Shown piece by piece: positions 50,970 to 62,902 of a stretch of 64,000 nt of DNA; the first letter of the stretch is position 1, and every line of letters starts with the position of its first letter. The notes under the pieces were generated by a model that did no database searches, was not told the DNA's origin, and was given only the letters and a program-made list of their open reading frames with translations. Position numbers and translations under genes: made by a program. The stretch spans positions 931,501-995,500 of the forward strand of contig JAMJFZ010000770.1 in NCBI GenBank assembly GCA_026225945.1. The letters are read 5' to 3'. This DNA comes from Cricetomys ansorgei. Its lineage: Eukaryota > Chordata > Mammalia > Rodentia > Nesomyidae.

Positions 50970-51490
50970 TGGAGAGCCCCCTGACCTTGGGCCTACATTC
51001 TACTGTGTGCTTTATGCTATATGCTTATTTATCAATTGGGAAATCTGGCTGATCAGGGCTGGACTGGAAAACAAGACTTGCCTAGAGATGGCTTGTTTCT
51101 GGGAAGTCAAAGAATGCTTAAGGAACACTCACCTTCTCCAGGAATGTTTAACTTCACCTAATAAGAATCATGTGATTGTACCTATGCCTTTTCCTTTGTG
51201 ATCTTTAACTTCGCGCTTGCATGCACGTATGATCTGTCACTCATGATCATTGCCTCGGTAACTGCACAGACACCTCTGATGAGGAGGATATAAGAACTAA
51301 ACCAAGAATGAAGTCAGCTCAGTTCCTGGCTGAGCTCAGAGATACAGTGTGTCTGTTCTGGTTCTTGTTCAGCCTCACTCCCTATCCAGCACCATCCGAT
51401 CGGATAAGCGGGCCTTATAAGAATTGGTGCTCTGCTGGTGGAGCCTGAAATATAGGGGTACAGTGAAGGCCGTATTCTGCTACCTAAACC
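50970..51490 (+). mobile_element. Solo LTR-like segment (ERV class II type)
   Basis: The segment has a TATA-like gaggatataagaac near 51285, R/U5-like cagtgtgtctgttctggttc and ttgttcagcctcactcccta, and gggccttataagaattggtg at the right end, where a primer-binding site would follow an LTR. No gag, pol or env sequence follows. The exact family and left edge are uncertain. Confidence 0.4.
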
Positions 51491-51494
51491 TCTA

Positions 51495-51695
51495 GAAAAA
51501 AATTAATTCTACCTTTAAAAACTGAGGGAAAGACACTGTGAAAACCACTAAAAGTACAAGCCACAATGGAGAATACTCACAATATACAAATCTGGCAAAG
51601 ATCTGTATCCAAAGTAAAGAACACAAGTCAGTAATAAGGGGAAGAAACAGATAAAAATGGGTAAAACCCTGAATGCAAGTGACCAGTAGACTGGT
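51495..51695 (+). mobile_element. L1 ORF2 C-terminal fragment
   Basis: caaatctggcaaagatctgt, atccaaagtaaagaacacaa and cagataaaaatgggtaaaac correspond to the part of ORF2 before the final helices. It is short and decayed. Confidence 0.55.
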
Positions 51696-52057
51696 GAAGT
51701 CCTCAGCATTCCAAGCACTGGGGACTACCCTCAGCTTTCCAGAATTGCAGTGGCTCTCTTCCACAAGTGTCTCTGTGGCCTGGGTCAGGGTGGGGCTGGA
51801 ACTTTAGTTAGCCATGGTTTTGTTGGCCTTGAATCTCAGAAAATTGGCAGTGGACTGCTTGGCATCCACTAGTCTGGTCAGAATCAGACTGGCTATATAG
51901 TGTATGAGGGTACAGAAAGACCCCTCTTCTGAGTAGTGCTGTCAGTGTCTCAGAGAGCAGTGTGGCAGCCTACAAAAAATGAAATACTTGGCTTTGAGTT
52001 TGTTCTTGATTTTCTGCTCCTAAGAAAGAAAACATTTCTCCTCAAAATATTCCTGCA

Positions 52058-52400
52058 CAGGGATGATGCAGCCCAGAGGTGCATTGCTTGACCAGCATGT
52101 GTGAGGTCCTGAGTTTGCTACTGAGAGCTTTGAGGGGAAGACTTACACAAAGAACATTCATAACAGCTCTGTAACAGTACTAAAATGGAGACAACACAAG
52201 GCCCATCATCAGGAGGAGGAGCTGATTTTAGCATGTGTGTGGGAGAACACATTCATGTAAAAGAAAGCATTCAGTGAGCCAGAGGGGAATTCATCATACT
52301 ACATGCCTTCAGGGCCCACTGAAGTGCAGCTCTGGAACAAACAAGTGTAACCCACGATTAGCCATTGAAGGGCTGCAGGGTAGAGCGACCGGAGGTAGGT
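52058..52400 (+). mobile_element. ID-like SINE inside another L1 3' fragment
   Basis: At 52058-52140 gatgatgcagcccagaggtg and gaccagcatgtgtgaggtcc look ID-like. After it, aacattcataacagctctgt, taaaatggagacaacacaag and gcccatcatcaggagg recall the L1 3' end. Confidence 0.45.
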
Positions 52401-52916
52401 GGTAGTACTGAAGACTGCTGGCTTTCACTGTGTGAGTGCATAGTATTTTTTTCTGTTTTCTTTTATCTGTGAGCCCCACATGTGATGCGATACTACACAG
52501 TGTGTAAAATGGTCTATCAGGATAGCTAACATTAGCATCTTAGATATCTTTGTTTCCTTACACTAGGAACCTTGGAGTCCTTGTCAGCAGTTCTTTACAA
52601 GAATACAGTAAATAACTGCAAACTAGTCATTCTTCCATGGTATAAGAGAAGAAGGAGTACTTCTTTGTAACTGTTTTTGGTATGTATTATGCAGCCTTCC
52701 AGTGACTCTTCCTGTGTAACTGCGTTTGGTACCTCATTATCCAACCCCTTTTCCTTCCCTCTCCTCCTAATCTTCTAGCCTCCAGTGAGCCCTATTCAAC
52801 CCTCATTTATGAAATCTACTTGTTTAGCTCCTGATGTGTGAGCTCATTTGGTGTTTGTCATTCTGTAGCTGTCCTCTGTTCCCTACTGCTGCAGGTGACA
52901 GGATTGTGTGTGTGTA

Positions 52917-53563
52917 CTACAGCTCTCCTTGTATAGACAGGCACTGTCCTCTACAGCTCTCCTTGTATAGACAGACACTGTATCTACAGCTCTCCTTGTA
53001 TGGACAGACACTACTCTACAGCTCTCCTTGTATAGACAGACACTGTATCTACAGCTCTCCTTGTATAGACAGACACTGTCCTCTACAGCTCTCCTTGTAT
53101 AGACAGACACTGTATCTACAGCTCTCCTTGTATGGACAGACACTGTCCTCTACAGCTCTCCTTGTATAGACAACACTGTACTACAGCTCTCCTTGTATAG
53201 ACAGCTACAGCTCTCCTTGTATAGACAGACACTGTCCTCTACAGCTCTCTTGTATAGACAAACACTGCTCTACAGCTCTCCTTGTATAGACAGACACTGT
53301 ATCTCTCTCTTGTATAGACAGACACTGTCCTCTACAGCTCTTGTATAGACAGACACTGTCCTCTACAGCTCTCCTTGTATAGACAGACACTGTCCTCTAC
53401 AGCTCTCCTTGTATAGACAGACACTGTCCTCTACAGCTCTCCTTGTATAGACAGACACTGTCCTCTACAGCTCTCCTTGTATAGACAGACACTGTCCTCT
53501 ACAGCTCTCCTTGTATAGACAGACACTGTACTCTACAGCTCTCCATTTATGGACACTGTACTC
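52917..53563. repeat. 34-bp minisatellite, about 19 units
   Basis: The unit, ctctacagctctccttgtat followed by agacagacactgtc, repeats head to tail. Shortened units (missing acactgtc or ctac pieces) are concentrated at 53165-53345, and a homogeneous block occupies 53340-53530. Variants tatctacagc and tatggacaga alternate in the first third, suggesting an earlier two-unit (higher-order) step. Both strands give spurious open frames. Confidence 0.96.
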
Positions 53564-53905
53564 TTACTTGTTACTGGGACAGAATAGCTGACCAAAGTAA
53601 CCTGAAGAAAGGAGTTATTTTGACTCACATTTGAGAGGATAGTCTGGCTTGGTGGACAAGGCATGGCAGCAAGACATCCTCAGTCAGGAAGCAGAGGCAC
53701 ATGGTCATGCTTGGCTTGCTTTCTCTGTTTTATTCATTCTGGAACCCCGGGTCATGGGATAGTGTGACCAACATTCAGGATAGGTCTTCCGTCCTCAGTC
53801 ACAATGCTCTGGAAACACCCTCCCAGACTCATCCAGAAGTGTTGCCATGGCAATTCTGAATCCCATCAAGTTGAGAGGATTAACAATCACAGGTACCTTG
53901 TAGGA
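53555..53905 (-). mobile_element. URR1-like rodent repeat, copy 5 (inverted)
   Basis: ttgttactgggacagaatag, aggcatggcagcaagacatc, cccatcaagttgagaggatt and aacaatcacaggt follow the inverted, diverged layout. It starts directly at the end of the minisatellite. Confidence 0.55.
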
Positions 53906-56900
53906 TCCATATTACGGCTATCATGGCTGCTATAACAGGGCAGTCAGGTTTCTCCAGCCTCCTTTAGAGTATCTGTCCATCCTTTCAAGAAGACGCACAG
54001 CCTTGCTGAAACAATGGAGGATTTTCAGATTTCTGCAGCAGATTATGATGGTGTTGTGGGTACTGGAGCCCTTGTTGCACATTAATGTGCGACGTGTTAG
54101 TTAGTTTAAGCACTTCATACCCTATCTCCTTTCATCAACATACAATCCAGGCATGAAGAGTTTCCATCACTTGTGAAGGTCACAGAGCGTTCACTTGGTC
54201 AGATGGGCGGGGCTTGCAGTGGTGGCAGCTAGCCTTGGTTGCTTTCTTGACTCATGTGCTCCAGATCTTCAGAGAACCAGACACACTTCACAGGGAAGGG
54301 AAAATGGGATACGCATCTATTAATAAATGTAAGATTATAAGTGAAGGACAGATTCAGAACTAGATTTGATGTCACTTGCCTGATTACCTGTAATTCTAAC
54401 ACTGAACTTGGTGATGTCCATGATTTCTCAGGACAGCTCTGTGACAGGCTCCGGTATAATGTCATGTGTTGGGATGCATACGTTTTAAATTGCATGTAGG
54501 TAGATCTTGATCCTCCCACATGCCTGTTTCTGGCTTTGAAGAGTTCTCTGAAAGCTACTTTTATCTGTCTTCACGGTGATGAACTTTAATGTTACTCTGT
54601 CCTAACTTCTCACATAATAAGGCATAGGTTTTTGTTTGGTTTGGCAGTAGACTTTTGTTTAAAATTCCTTTAATCTGTTCCTTCCATGCTTTTTCTATTC
54701 ATTTTGATAGCTGATGATTCTGTGAAGACTTTCACATGAATTTGTTGTACTTCTAAAACATGCTTCTGACCCTTTCTCTGTCTGAACTTGCTGAAAGTGA
54801 GGTTTTCAGCAAATGGCTGACTTCTTGTCTTCCTTGGAGTTAAGGGAAATAAGAAACATTTCATATGCTAGATCTAAAGTTTCATTAAAATTGCTTATGC
54901 CCTATCTCAGGCATTTTAAGTGGGCCATCTGTCTAAACATCTTTCTCTCCCCATTCCCCCTTTTTCCTGATCATTTCCTCGACTTATTCATGAGCCATGG
55001 GGGGGCTCCTTTGTAGTCGGCCTGTATCTCAGTCTCCCAACCCCCACTGAATACATCTATGTGCTTGCATAACATAGCTTTTCGCTGCGCTGGAAATTTT
55101 GTGAACTGGGTTCAGATGAATGGCCCACTTTCTGAGGTCCTTTTTCTTCCTACAAAGATTTGTATGCAGGAACTGACCTCAGTGGCTGTGGAATTCAGAT
55201 TATTCTGGATCAGTTTACAGACCACCCACTGGGAAAGTTATGACGAGGCAGTTCTTTATGATTCTTTGACCATTCTCCCTGTTCTGATGGGTGCCAGTCT
55301 CAGAAATCCACTCATTAGCGTGTTTGATTGTATGCTTTTGAGATGGCTGCTGTCTTAGCTTGAAGTCTGTAAAATCTCGACGTTTCTGTTAGTAGCTGTG
55401 CGTTTATATCATCATCATGTGTGTTTGGGATAGTTTGGTAATTTATGTTTATTAGTATTGAAGTTAGTAAAAGTCAGTGGTCAGTTTTCTCTGTAGAATA
55501 TGGAGAAGTTGAGTCTTACTGAGCAGATTGATTCTGGCTGGCGGGTGCTGGAAATGGACAGGCCTGGATAGAGCTGTGGTTGGTTTGTGAGCTGCTGGTA
55601 TGTGAATCCCTCATTACTGGGTTTGGTGATTTGCCATTTGAAGTCAGAGCTTCAGACTGGAGAAGCAGTTTAGGGTGCACAAAGTGAACCCTTGGTCTGA
55701 TGGCAGCCCTTTTCACAGAAATGTCTTTCACAAGGGAAAACTGAACCCTGCATATTGTCACTAGGGTAACTGTGTGAAACAGCCTTCCTACCCCTCACCT
55801 TGCAGAAGGTTTGTAATAATTTTCCCTTGGCTTTTCTCTCCCTTTGCTGAGTGATACCCAAGGCCTGCTGTCTGCTAGGCAAGTGTTCTACCCTGAACTT
55901 TGTAGCTCATTTTGAACCATTTTGACTTGTATCAAAAGGTGTAATTCTTTTTTTTTTTAATTTAAAATATAATTACTATCATGTTCATGCTTTTTGAATT
56001 GAAATTGGTGTTTCGAAATAAGGATTTTGTTCTCTCAGCAATCCTGCTGAACCAGAGCACACATTCCCCCAGGCTTGTACCTGTGTCACTTTGGTGTGGT
56101 GACTCGGTAACTGGCTTAAATGCCCAGACCATCCATTTTATTCACCAAACAAAATCAAACTACCTTTAAGGCCATGTAAAGCCAGACAAAACCCTAATCC
56201 TAACCCCTCTTGGGGATTCATGCTTTCTGCTCTCTTGACACCTGGAGGTCTTGCTTCCCAATGGAATTGCTGTCTTCTATTCACAAAACGGCTTAGAAAG
56301 CATGGTTAGGAAATGCTACTCCAAGGTTAAGGCACAGAGGAAGCCTGGCTTCCTATCACCTGCCTGCTTCTGTGGGGGCCCCTCTTACAGGTTCAGATGT
56401 GGGTTCTCAAGAGCATTGCTAAGGCGAGAAGAGACTGAGACAACCTCTGGACTCTCCCATAAGCCTGTGCTCTTCCATAAGGTCTCTCCTGGGGCATACT
56501 ACAATGTATATGAAACAGATGTGGATCAAAATAAAGCAGTGGAAAAATAAATAGTGGCTGGATCCCGAGGAGAGGCAGCTCTGTCTTGCCACCATCTGCA
56601 GGATGGCCTTCTGTGGGAAAGAGTCCTGGGCTAGAACAGGATGTTAGGATCCGTAGCTTCCCCCCTCCTTTGCAGGAGGATGATGATGGCTGCCTCATTG
56701 AGAAGGCCGGCACGCCCCTTTACTGCAGCATACTGTACTGGTGAAGTGGGAGGAAGACAGTGAAATCACACTGTCCTTGAGGCAGTTTAAAAGGGTGGTG
56801 ATCCCCTCCGTGGAAAATGTGAGGCAGAGGAGAGGGAGTCCAAGCTGATGTAATGGAGAGGAGAGGCCTGGAGATGGGACGGGTCATCATGTTACTTGTG

Positions 56901-57442
56901 CATGGTTTCATTTAGTCCTCCTTGTGTGCCTATTAATGCAGACACCATTGTTGTTTGAATGTTTTATGAAGGGATGCATTCTGTCCATTTGCTCAAGGCC
57001 AGAAGTATAGGCAGAGTTCACATCACTTCTGAGAGTCGGCAAGGCCTGGTTCAAAACCACTGTGCTTGATCCTCTGCCTCTTTATTTGGCTTAATTAGAG
57101 GGAGCTGGTCCAATCAGACACAGGAGCCAGAGTAATTAACAAAAAAGAAACAGAGAATTGGGGCTTTCCTTTTAAGGACTTGAATGGTAAGTAGCTCAAT
57201 TAAGAATTGACTTGGTGTGAAGTAGGATAGCATAGAACCCTAGTGGTCAGGAAGGACATAGTTTCATTATTAAAGAAAACAAAGGTGTGGGATTGCCACA
57301 TCACAGGGGTCCTGGGGCGGGATGGACATTTCACCACTTGAGGGTGAGCAAGGAGACAACCCCAGGGAGGTCTTGGAACTGCAGGCTGCCCTCTACCCTG
57401 GGCATTGCAGCTACTGCATTTGTGTGGCTGGTCCCAGGAATA

Positions 57443-57535
57443 TGCTGGGCTGTAGCTCAGTGGTAGGATTCCTGCCTACCAGGCAAGGAGCCTAGGGTTC
57501 CATCTCAGCACTAGAAAAAATAAGTCAATGAATAA
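57443..57535 (+). repeat. ID SINE
   Basis: gctgggctgtagctcagtgg, taggattcctgcctaccagg and ggttccatctcagcactaga with an A-rich end form a full-length tRNA-Ala-derived ID element. It looks like a tRNA at first sight but has lost the tRNA fold. Confidence 0.85.
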
Positions 57536-58142
57536 AAACAAGGAATGATACTTCCTTCTAGAGACACACAGTCCGGTGGAGGACATGGATGGCACAGTGC
57601 CCTGTGGAATGCAGCGCTGGCATGAGGCGGGCACAGAGGTGCTCTCTCCTGCTGCCTTGGCTGGGCCTGCCTCCCTGTGTTCCCTGTCCTCTTGTTCACT
57701 GCCGCTCTTCTGTAGGAAGCTCTGAACAGTTCTCTTCAGGTCGCCTCACAGTGTCTTCCAGTCTGTATATTGTTGATGTGGTTTTTACCTGGCTTTTCTT
57801 TTGTAGGATTTAAGTCAGCCATCGTTAGGCAGATGAAGTAGCCTGCCAAATATAAACATGCGCTTCACCTCCTGATCTTCCTTTGCCAGGCCCTGTCACT
57901 AGAGGAGACTTGAGAATCACAGTTGTTATGATTTTTTTTTAAATGCTAGATAACACAATTATTTTGAAATTTGAGAAGCTTGAATGAAAATATAGCCTGC
58001 AACATTAATTTTAGATCATGGCTGAAGCTAGAGCCTGGATACTAGAAAGTGTTAACTTTAATAACCCTTCAAAGATATGAAGAATGTGTAAATGTGTGAC
58101 ACCAGGGTTAATTCTGAATTCTCTTTAAAATAAAATTGGAAA

Positions 58143-58280
58143 AATATATATACATATATATACACATAAACACATGCACACACACACATATACATATGCA
58201 CACACACATATACATATGCAAACACACACACATATACATATACATACATATATACACATATATACATATACATGCGGGTG
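58143..58280. repeat. TA/CA microsatellite
   Basis: atatatatacatatatatac followed by cacacacaca and tacatatg units. The Tyr/Ile/Val/Cys-rich open frames on both strands come from this tract. Confidence 0.93.
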
Positions 58281-58667
58281 TGGGTGTGTATTTCCCCCTC
58301 CCTGGCTGCTTGACCTAGTCTTTCTCCGTATGTAAGACCAACCATACATTTGACTGATGAGACAGATGTCTAGAGTCCCGGCAGTTGGTGTGGATCCAGG
58401 CTTACCAGAGCGCCAGACTAGAGAAGGCATAGAGTGTGCACAAACTGGAAGCCATGTCCGTCTTATCCTGGTCTCTAGGGTGCAGTGCCAGTCACTTAGT
58501 GTTTGTCAACTTGTCGGCCGTGCAATTTAACGTAGCTTAGCTTTGCCGTTCCTTTCAGTTTTAATCTAGGTGATAGGCTAAGGTAGTTTTTCCCACATGG
58601 CATTATGGATGAATATTCTATATCTTGTTTTACAAGTAGAATAGTATTGTGGTTCATTCTTTTTTAG

Positions 58668-58855
58668 CAAAATGAACTTTATTATTGTGTATGTATCCGT
58701 ATGTGCCTGTCTGTGTGGAGGTGGGGAGAAAAGAGGTGGTAACCTTGGAGTCCATTTTCTTCTGCTTTTACGTGGATCCCAGCGATTGAATTCAGGTCCT
58801 CGGGCCTGGGAGGAACACAGGCTTTACCCTCTACCCACTGAGATCTCACCTCTTC
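58668..58855 (-). repeat. B3-type SINE
   Basis: TGTGTG-rich middle, ggtaaccttggagtccattt, cgattgaattcaggtcctcg and ctacccactgagatctcacc indicate an inverted B2/B3. Confidence 0.75.
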
Positions 58856-59318
58856 ATTCTTTGTTACAATTTTAATTGTATCAATTACAAAGAGTAAATA
58901 AGCCACAAATTTCTATGCCAAATTATGCTGACTAATTTAGTTTTTGTCTTGGAAGCTTAGCACATTGTCACATTGCTTATTTTACTGTAATTAAAAATGG
59001 CTTGAATAGTTAGCAAAAAATAACACTGCCTAAGAAAGATTCATTATGAAGGATTGTCACAATTACACGATTCAGATTCATAGCGTGAAGTGTGAATGAC
59101 GGGACCACATTTCAGTAGAGGGGCTGCTGTAGTGTTTGTAGTGTCTGCTTTTTAAAATCTCTCCAGTTTATGTCTGAAAGTTGTTTCTCCAAGGGTAGGA
59201 TTAGTAAGATGAACTGTTGTAAAGTATGTCCTTGACTCTTTGAGTCCATACACTTAATGTTAAAGGAAATTAGTTTATTGATAGAGAGTAATATATAATT
59301 AACTTTTTCTTCTTTCAG

Positions 59319-59421
59319 AGTGCCAGTTGTTAGGCCAGATGTGGCTGCGTGGGAGCTCTCCATAAAGTTACACGATGAAGAGCACAGTGTCGTGGCATCA
59401 AATAGTGGGTCGACGTTTACT
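59319..59421 (+). CDS. Pcca: Pcca exon (human exon 19 equivalent), BT domain
   Basis: A 103-bp exon lies between cttctttcag and gtgagt. It completes Arg (ag|a) and then reads [19 protein letters not shown] followed by [15 protein letters not shown], ending in phase 0. In the family this is the first beta strands of the BT domain, which continues V-E-V-D-G in the next exon (outside the window). Its last base is T before gtgagt. Its length matches human c.1644-1746. [15 protein letters not shown] differs from the human ANWELSVKLHDKVHT as I recall it. Confidence 0.96.
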
Positions 59422-60866
59422 GTGAGTTTTGCCCAATATTCTGGTAATCTAGGCAAACTTAGAACCGTTTAGCCTCTTCACAGCCTCCCCACAGCTCTGT
59501 GCATGTCCTCTTATGCTAATTAGGGAACACATGCCTAGACTCAGCCACATTCTAAATCACTTCCAGATTCATTGTTCTTCAGTACGCACTGAAAATTCAC
59601 AGCTTTGCCTTTGTGACAGAGAAGTTTATGATTAATTACCATTCCAGGCTCTGTCGGCTGTGCTAGGTAGTCAGAAGCTTCAGAGAACATCATCTTGAGA
59701 TTCCTGTGTGGTGTTTTTGAAGAAGAGCTTACCTTCTGGTGCATTCTTTTTGTTTTGAGGTATATAAACTCTTTGAGAAGCATCCAAGGCAGAACCGTAG
59801 TAGCTTAAATTCTGGTCTGCAGTGAACACAGGTCAGCCAGACTTCAGTATTTCTGTGGTTAGCATGCATGATATATTTGAAATCTGGGACTAGAGTTCAC
59901 CAGATAAACAATGAAGAGTCACTGTTTAGTGTGTTGTTTTGTGTTTTCCTGAATCAAGGAAGCAGCTGTGTAGTTAATATGGTAAACCTTGGTATCTCTA
60001 CTGAGACTTAGTTGCTTTGAAATACATATTGTTTAGGGCAAACAAATGACTTGTCAGAAGACTGGAGCAGAGTGGAAACCAAAATAATGTAATTTCACTC
60101 TAAGTCTGATGAAGCTGGAGGGGCTGGGGAATTTCTTGGTCTCAGTGAGAAGTGGCTACAAGTTGGGGGTTCAAGAGAATTCATTTATTTAAGTATTTAC
60201 AGCATGCCTACTATGTGTCAAGTAATTACTGGATATTCTTAATACATCAGACTCACAAGTAAATTAGACATAAGATAGTTTCCTTTAAGTTTGTGTTTTG
60301 TGGTAAAATTCTAAAGATTTGTCTATGAAGGATTCTACATCATGCAGTTAAGCAGTTAATTGCATCATCTTTTGTGGTACATTTTTGTGATTCTTTATGG
60401 CTCTCTTATCTCTAGGGTTCTTTTCCATAAAGAGCTTTGTAAGGGATACTTGAGTATCAAGTTGAGTAGCAAATTATATAAATTTTGTTCTAAAGAGTTT
60501 GCTGCTGCATTCTGGGGAGGACTGAAGCTAGAGTGCATTTGAGCATACTCCTGGGCTCTGTGCCAGTCCCCACTGAAGCCTATCTGTCCCCTGACTCCTC
60601 ATGATCTGATGCAGGTGGTTCTAAGCCACACCCTGTCAAGATTACTCTTCAGCCCTAACTATATGTTTGCTTGCAGTTTCATTTTAGAAACTCATGCCCT
60701 CTAATCCGACTGCCGAAGCTCTTTCTCTAGATTGTGCATTAAAATCATCCTGGAGAGCACCCATCTTGGCATGGATATAAAAAATGGTTTCCTGATTTTT
60801 CACTTGGGTGCTGTGGACATGATATCTTCAGAGCAGCGCCTGGGGTCCTGCGGTACAGCCCAGCTT

Positions 60867-60976
60867 CCATAGAGCTGAGCTGGCTGCTCAGGCCGCCCCG
60901 TCCGGGTCAGTTAGACTCACACCATAGAGCTGAGCTGGCTGCTCAGGCCGCCCCATCCGGGGTCAGTTAGACACAG
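60867..60976. repeat. 55-bp tandem duplication, GC-rich
   Basis: Two copies start at 60867 and 60922, each beginning ccatagagctgagctggctg and containing ggccgcccc and tccgg. Differences are a g to a change and one inserted g near ccatccggggtc. Confidence 0.95.
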
Positions 60977-61225
60977 TGGCGTGAAGGCTTGTGTAGTGTG
61001 TCACCTTTTTGGGTCACTGAGAGGAGAATTATGTTTGTCTCATTGGTTCCCTGCCATAGCTAAAACAAAACTAGCCTAAAAGTGACAGAACAGGTCATTT
61101 TTGACTTCAGAAAAAGTATAAGCAAAGTCGTGTTTATTTAGCTCACAGTAAAGCTCAGAGAATCCATTTTATTTTATTATTTTATTTATTATTTATTTAT
61201 GTATGAGTTTATGTATATATTTATT

Positions 61226-61380
61226 TATTTTGTTTTTTGAGACAGGGTTTCTCTGTTATAACTCTGGCTGTCTTGGAACTCAGTCTGTAGACCAGGCTGG
61301 CCTCGAACTCACAGAGATCCGTATGCCTCTGCCTCCCGAGTGCTGGGATTAAAGGCGTGCGCCACCATTGCAGCCCGCCT
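61226..61380 (-). repeat. B1 SINE, well preserved
   Basis: ttttttgagacagggtttct, gtagaccaggctggcctcga, actcacagagatccgtatgc and gctgggattaaaggcgtgcg are close to the B1 consensus with CpGs retained, so it is among the youngest inserts here. TATTTATT repeats upstream (61160-61226) form its tail. Confidence 0.95.
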
Positions 61381-61623
61381 GAGAATCCATTATTTTAGAG
61401 TTTACATATTTTTCAGGCATTTTAAACTCTGAGGATTTTAAATGGAGAGAGTGCAGTGCTTACAGATTTCCTACTAAAATGGAAAGCAATCTTCAGATGC
61501 AGCTGAATCCTCTCCTCGCAGCCTCCACTCTACTTTGCTCCTCCAGGGTGGCCGTTTTCTGAAAGTGTCAGGTGTCCTTGTACATACTCAGGATGTGTTT
61601 GCTCCATAACAGTGAAAGGGAAA

Positions 61624-62247
61624 GCACACACACACAACACACACACAACACACACACACACAACACACATATACACTACACACACACAACACACACATAC
61701 ACACACATACACAACATACATACACCACACACACTACACACATACACAACACACACACACACAACACACACACACAACACACACACACAACACACAACAC
61801 ACACACAACACACAACACACACAACACACACATACACTACACACACAACACACATACACAACACACAACACACACACACAACACACACAACAAACACACA
61901 TACATACACCACACATACATACACACACAGCACACACACCACACACATACACACAGCACACACACACAACACATATACAAACACAACACACACAACACAT
62001 ACAACACATACAACACACATACACACACAATATACACACACAACACACACATGCACAACACACACAACAAACACACATACACACAATACACACAACACAT
62101 ATACCACACACACATACACACACACCACACACACATACACACAATACACACAATACATATGCCACACACACATACACACACACCACACACACGTAACACA
62201 TACACCACACACACAAACAACACACATACACACAACACACACACATA
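61624..62247. repeat. CA-rich array, about 620 bp
   Basis: (CA)n interrupted by ACAA, ATAC and CCACA units. The interruptions change the frame repeatedly, yet CA/TG words contain no stop, so several 170-284 codon frames remain open on both strands. The longest + frame (61572-62426) continues into L1 sequence. None encodes a protein. Confidence 0.96.
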
Positions 62248-62254
62248 CGAGGAT

Positions 62255-62540
62255 AAATTTACAGACAGAAAAATGTAAACAGGTATTGAAAGTATTAAAC
62301 AGGGTGCAAAATTATCCCAGTAATTTAGAAGTGCTAAGATGGCTAAGATGGCAGTGCTACTTAAAGTGGCATATAGATTTAATGCAGCGCCCATTGGAGT
62401 TTCCAGCTACACATTTGCAGAAATAGCTCATTTGCTCTAAAAATCTCAGGAAATCTTAAGTAGTCAAAATCTCTAATTAGAAGAGCAGAATTGGTCTCAT
62501 ATTACCATATTAAAGCCCATTACAAAGTTTTGGTTATCAA
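62255..62540 (+). mobile_element. L1 ORF2 fragment, 5' part of a nested insertion site
   Basis: ggcatatagatttaatgcag, cgcccattggagtttccagc and cattacaaagttttggttat correspond to L1 ORF2 in sense orientation. The L1 appears to resume at 63.29 kb after SINE and URR1-like insertions. Confidence 0.6.
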
Positions 62541-62544
62541 AATC

Positions 62545-62700
62545 TGTCTTCCTATGTAGCCCAGGCTCACACTTGCAATCCTATCACCCCAGAGGCTGAA
62601 GTATAAGAACTGAACGTTTCAGACCACTCCGGACTACATAATGAACTCTGCTAGCCTGGGCTACATAGGGAGACACTGTATCAAAAATGCAAAACGACTG
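62545..62700 (+). repeat. B1-like SINE
   Basis: A short inverted piece (ctatgtagcccaggctcaca) is followed by a sense B1 body with cagaggctgaagtataagaa, tagcctgggctacataggga and an A-rich end. Confidence 0.65.
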
Positions 62701-62900
62701 GACTGGGGAGATGGCAGTGTGGGTAAGAATTTTTGCTGCACAAACACGAGGACCTGAATTTGTCAGATTCCTCAAATCTGTGTAAAAAGAGCTGGGCAAG
62801 GCTATGTTACCCCCCAGCCTAGCTCCAGCTTCAGTGAGAGCCTGTCTCGAGGGAATGAAGCAGGCAGTGGTAGAGCAGGGCACCTAGCCTTGTGTGTGTG
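62700..62900 (+). repeat. B4-type SINE
   Basis: gactggggagatggcagtgt, gggtaagaatttttgctgca and aggacctgaatttgtcagat (tRNA-like head) run into ccagcttcagtgagagcctg (B1-like half) and a TGTG tail. Confidence 0.65.
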
Positions 62901-62902
62901 TG

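Larger units (their letters stand above)
37356..59318 (+). other. Pcca: Pcca intron 18 (21,963 bp)
   Basis: The largest intron here, from gtatgg to ttctttcag. It carries SINEs, four URR1-like copies, an old L1 cluster (47.0-52.4 kb), an LTR-like piece (51 kb), a CA array (48.6-49.1 kb), a 34-bp minisatellite (52.9-53.6 kb) and repeat-poor candidate conserved blocks at 43.5 and 44.6-45.5 kb. The stretches 37360-38320, 39000-40110, 43085-43470, 45530-46760, 53910-57440 and 58860-59310 show no gene or named repeat I can support. Confidence 0.88.

Noticed and set aside
52834..53169. 111-residue repeat frame
   Set aside because: It is a product of the 34-bp minisatellite.
57443..57535. Possible tRNA gene (gctgtagctcagtggtagga)
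   Set aside because: The A and B box words come from an ID SINE; no cloverleaf can be completed and an A-rich tail follows.
61572..62426. 284-residue His/Thr-rich frame on + and Cys/Val-rich frames on -
   Set aside because: CA/TG words contain no stops, so any long CA array stays open. The C-terminal part of the + frame is L1 sequence.
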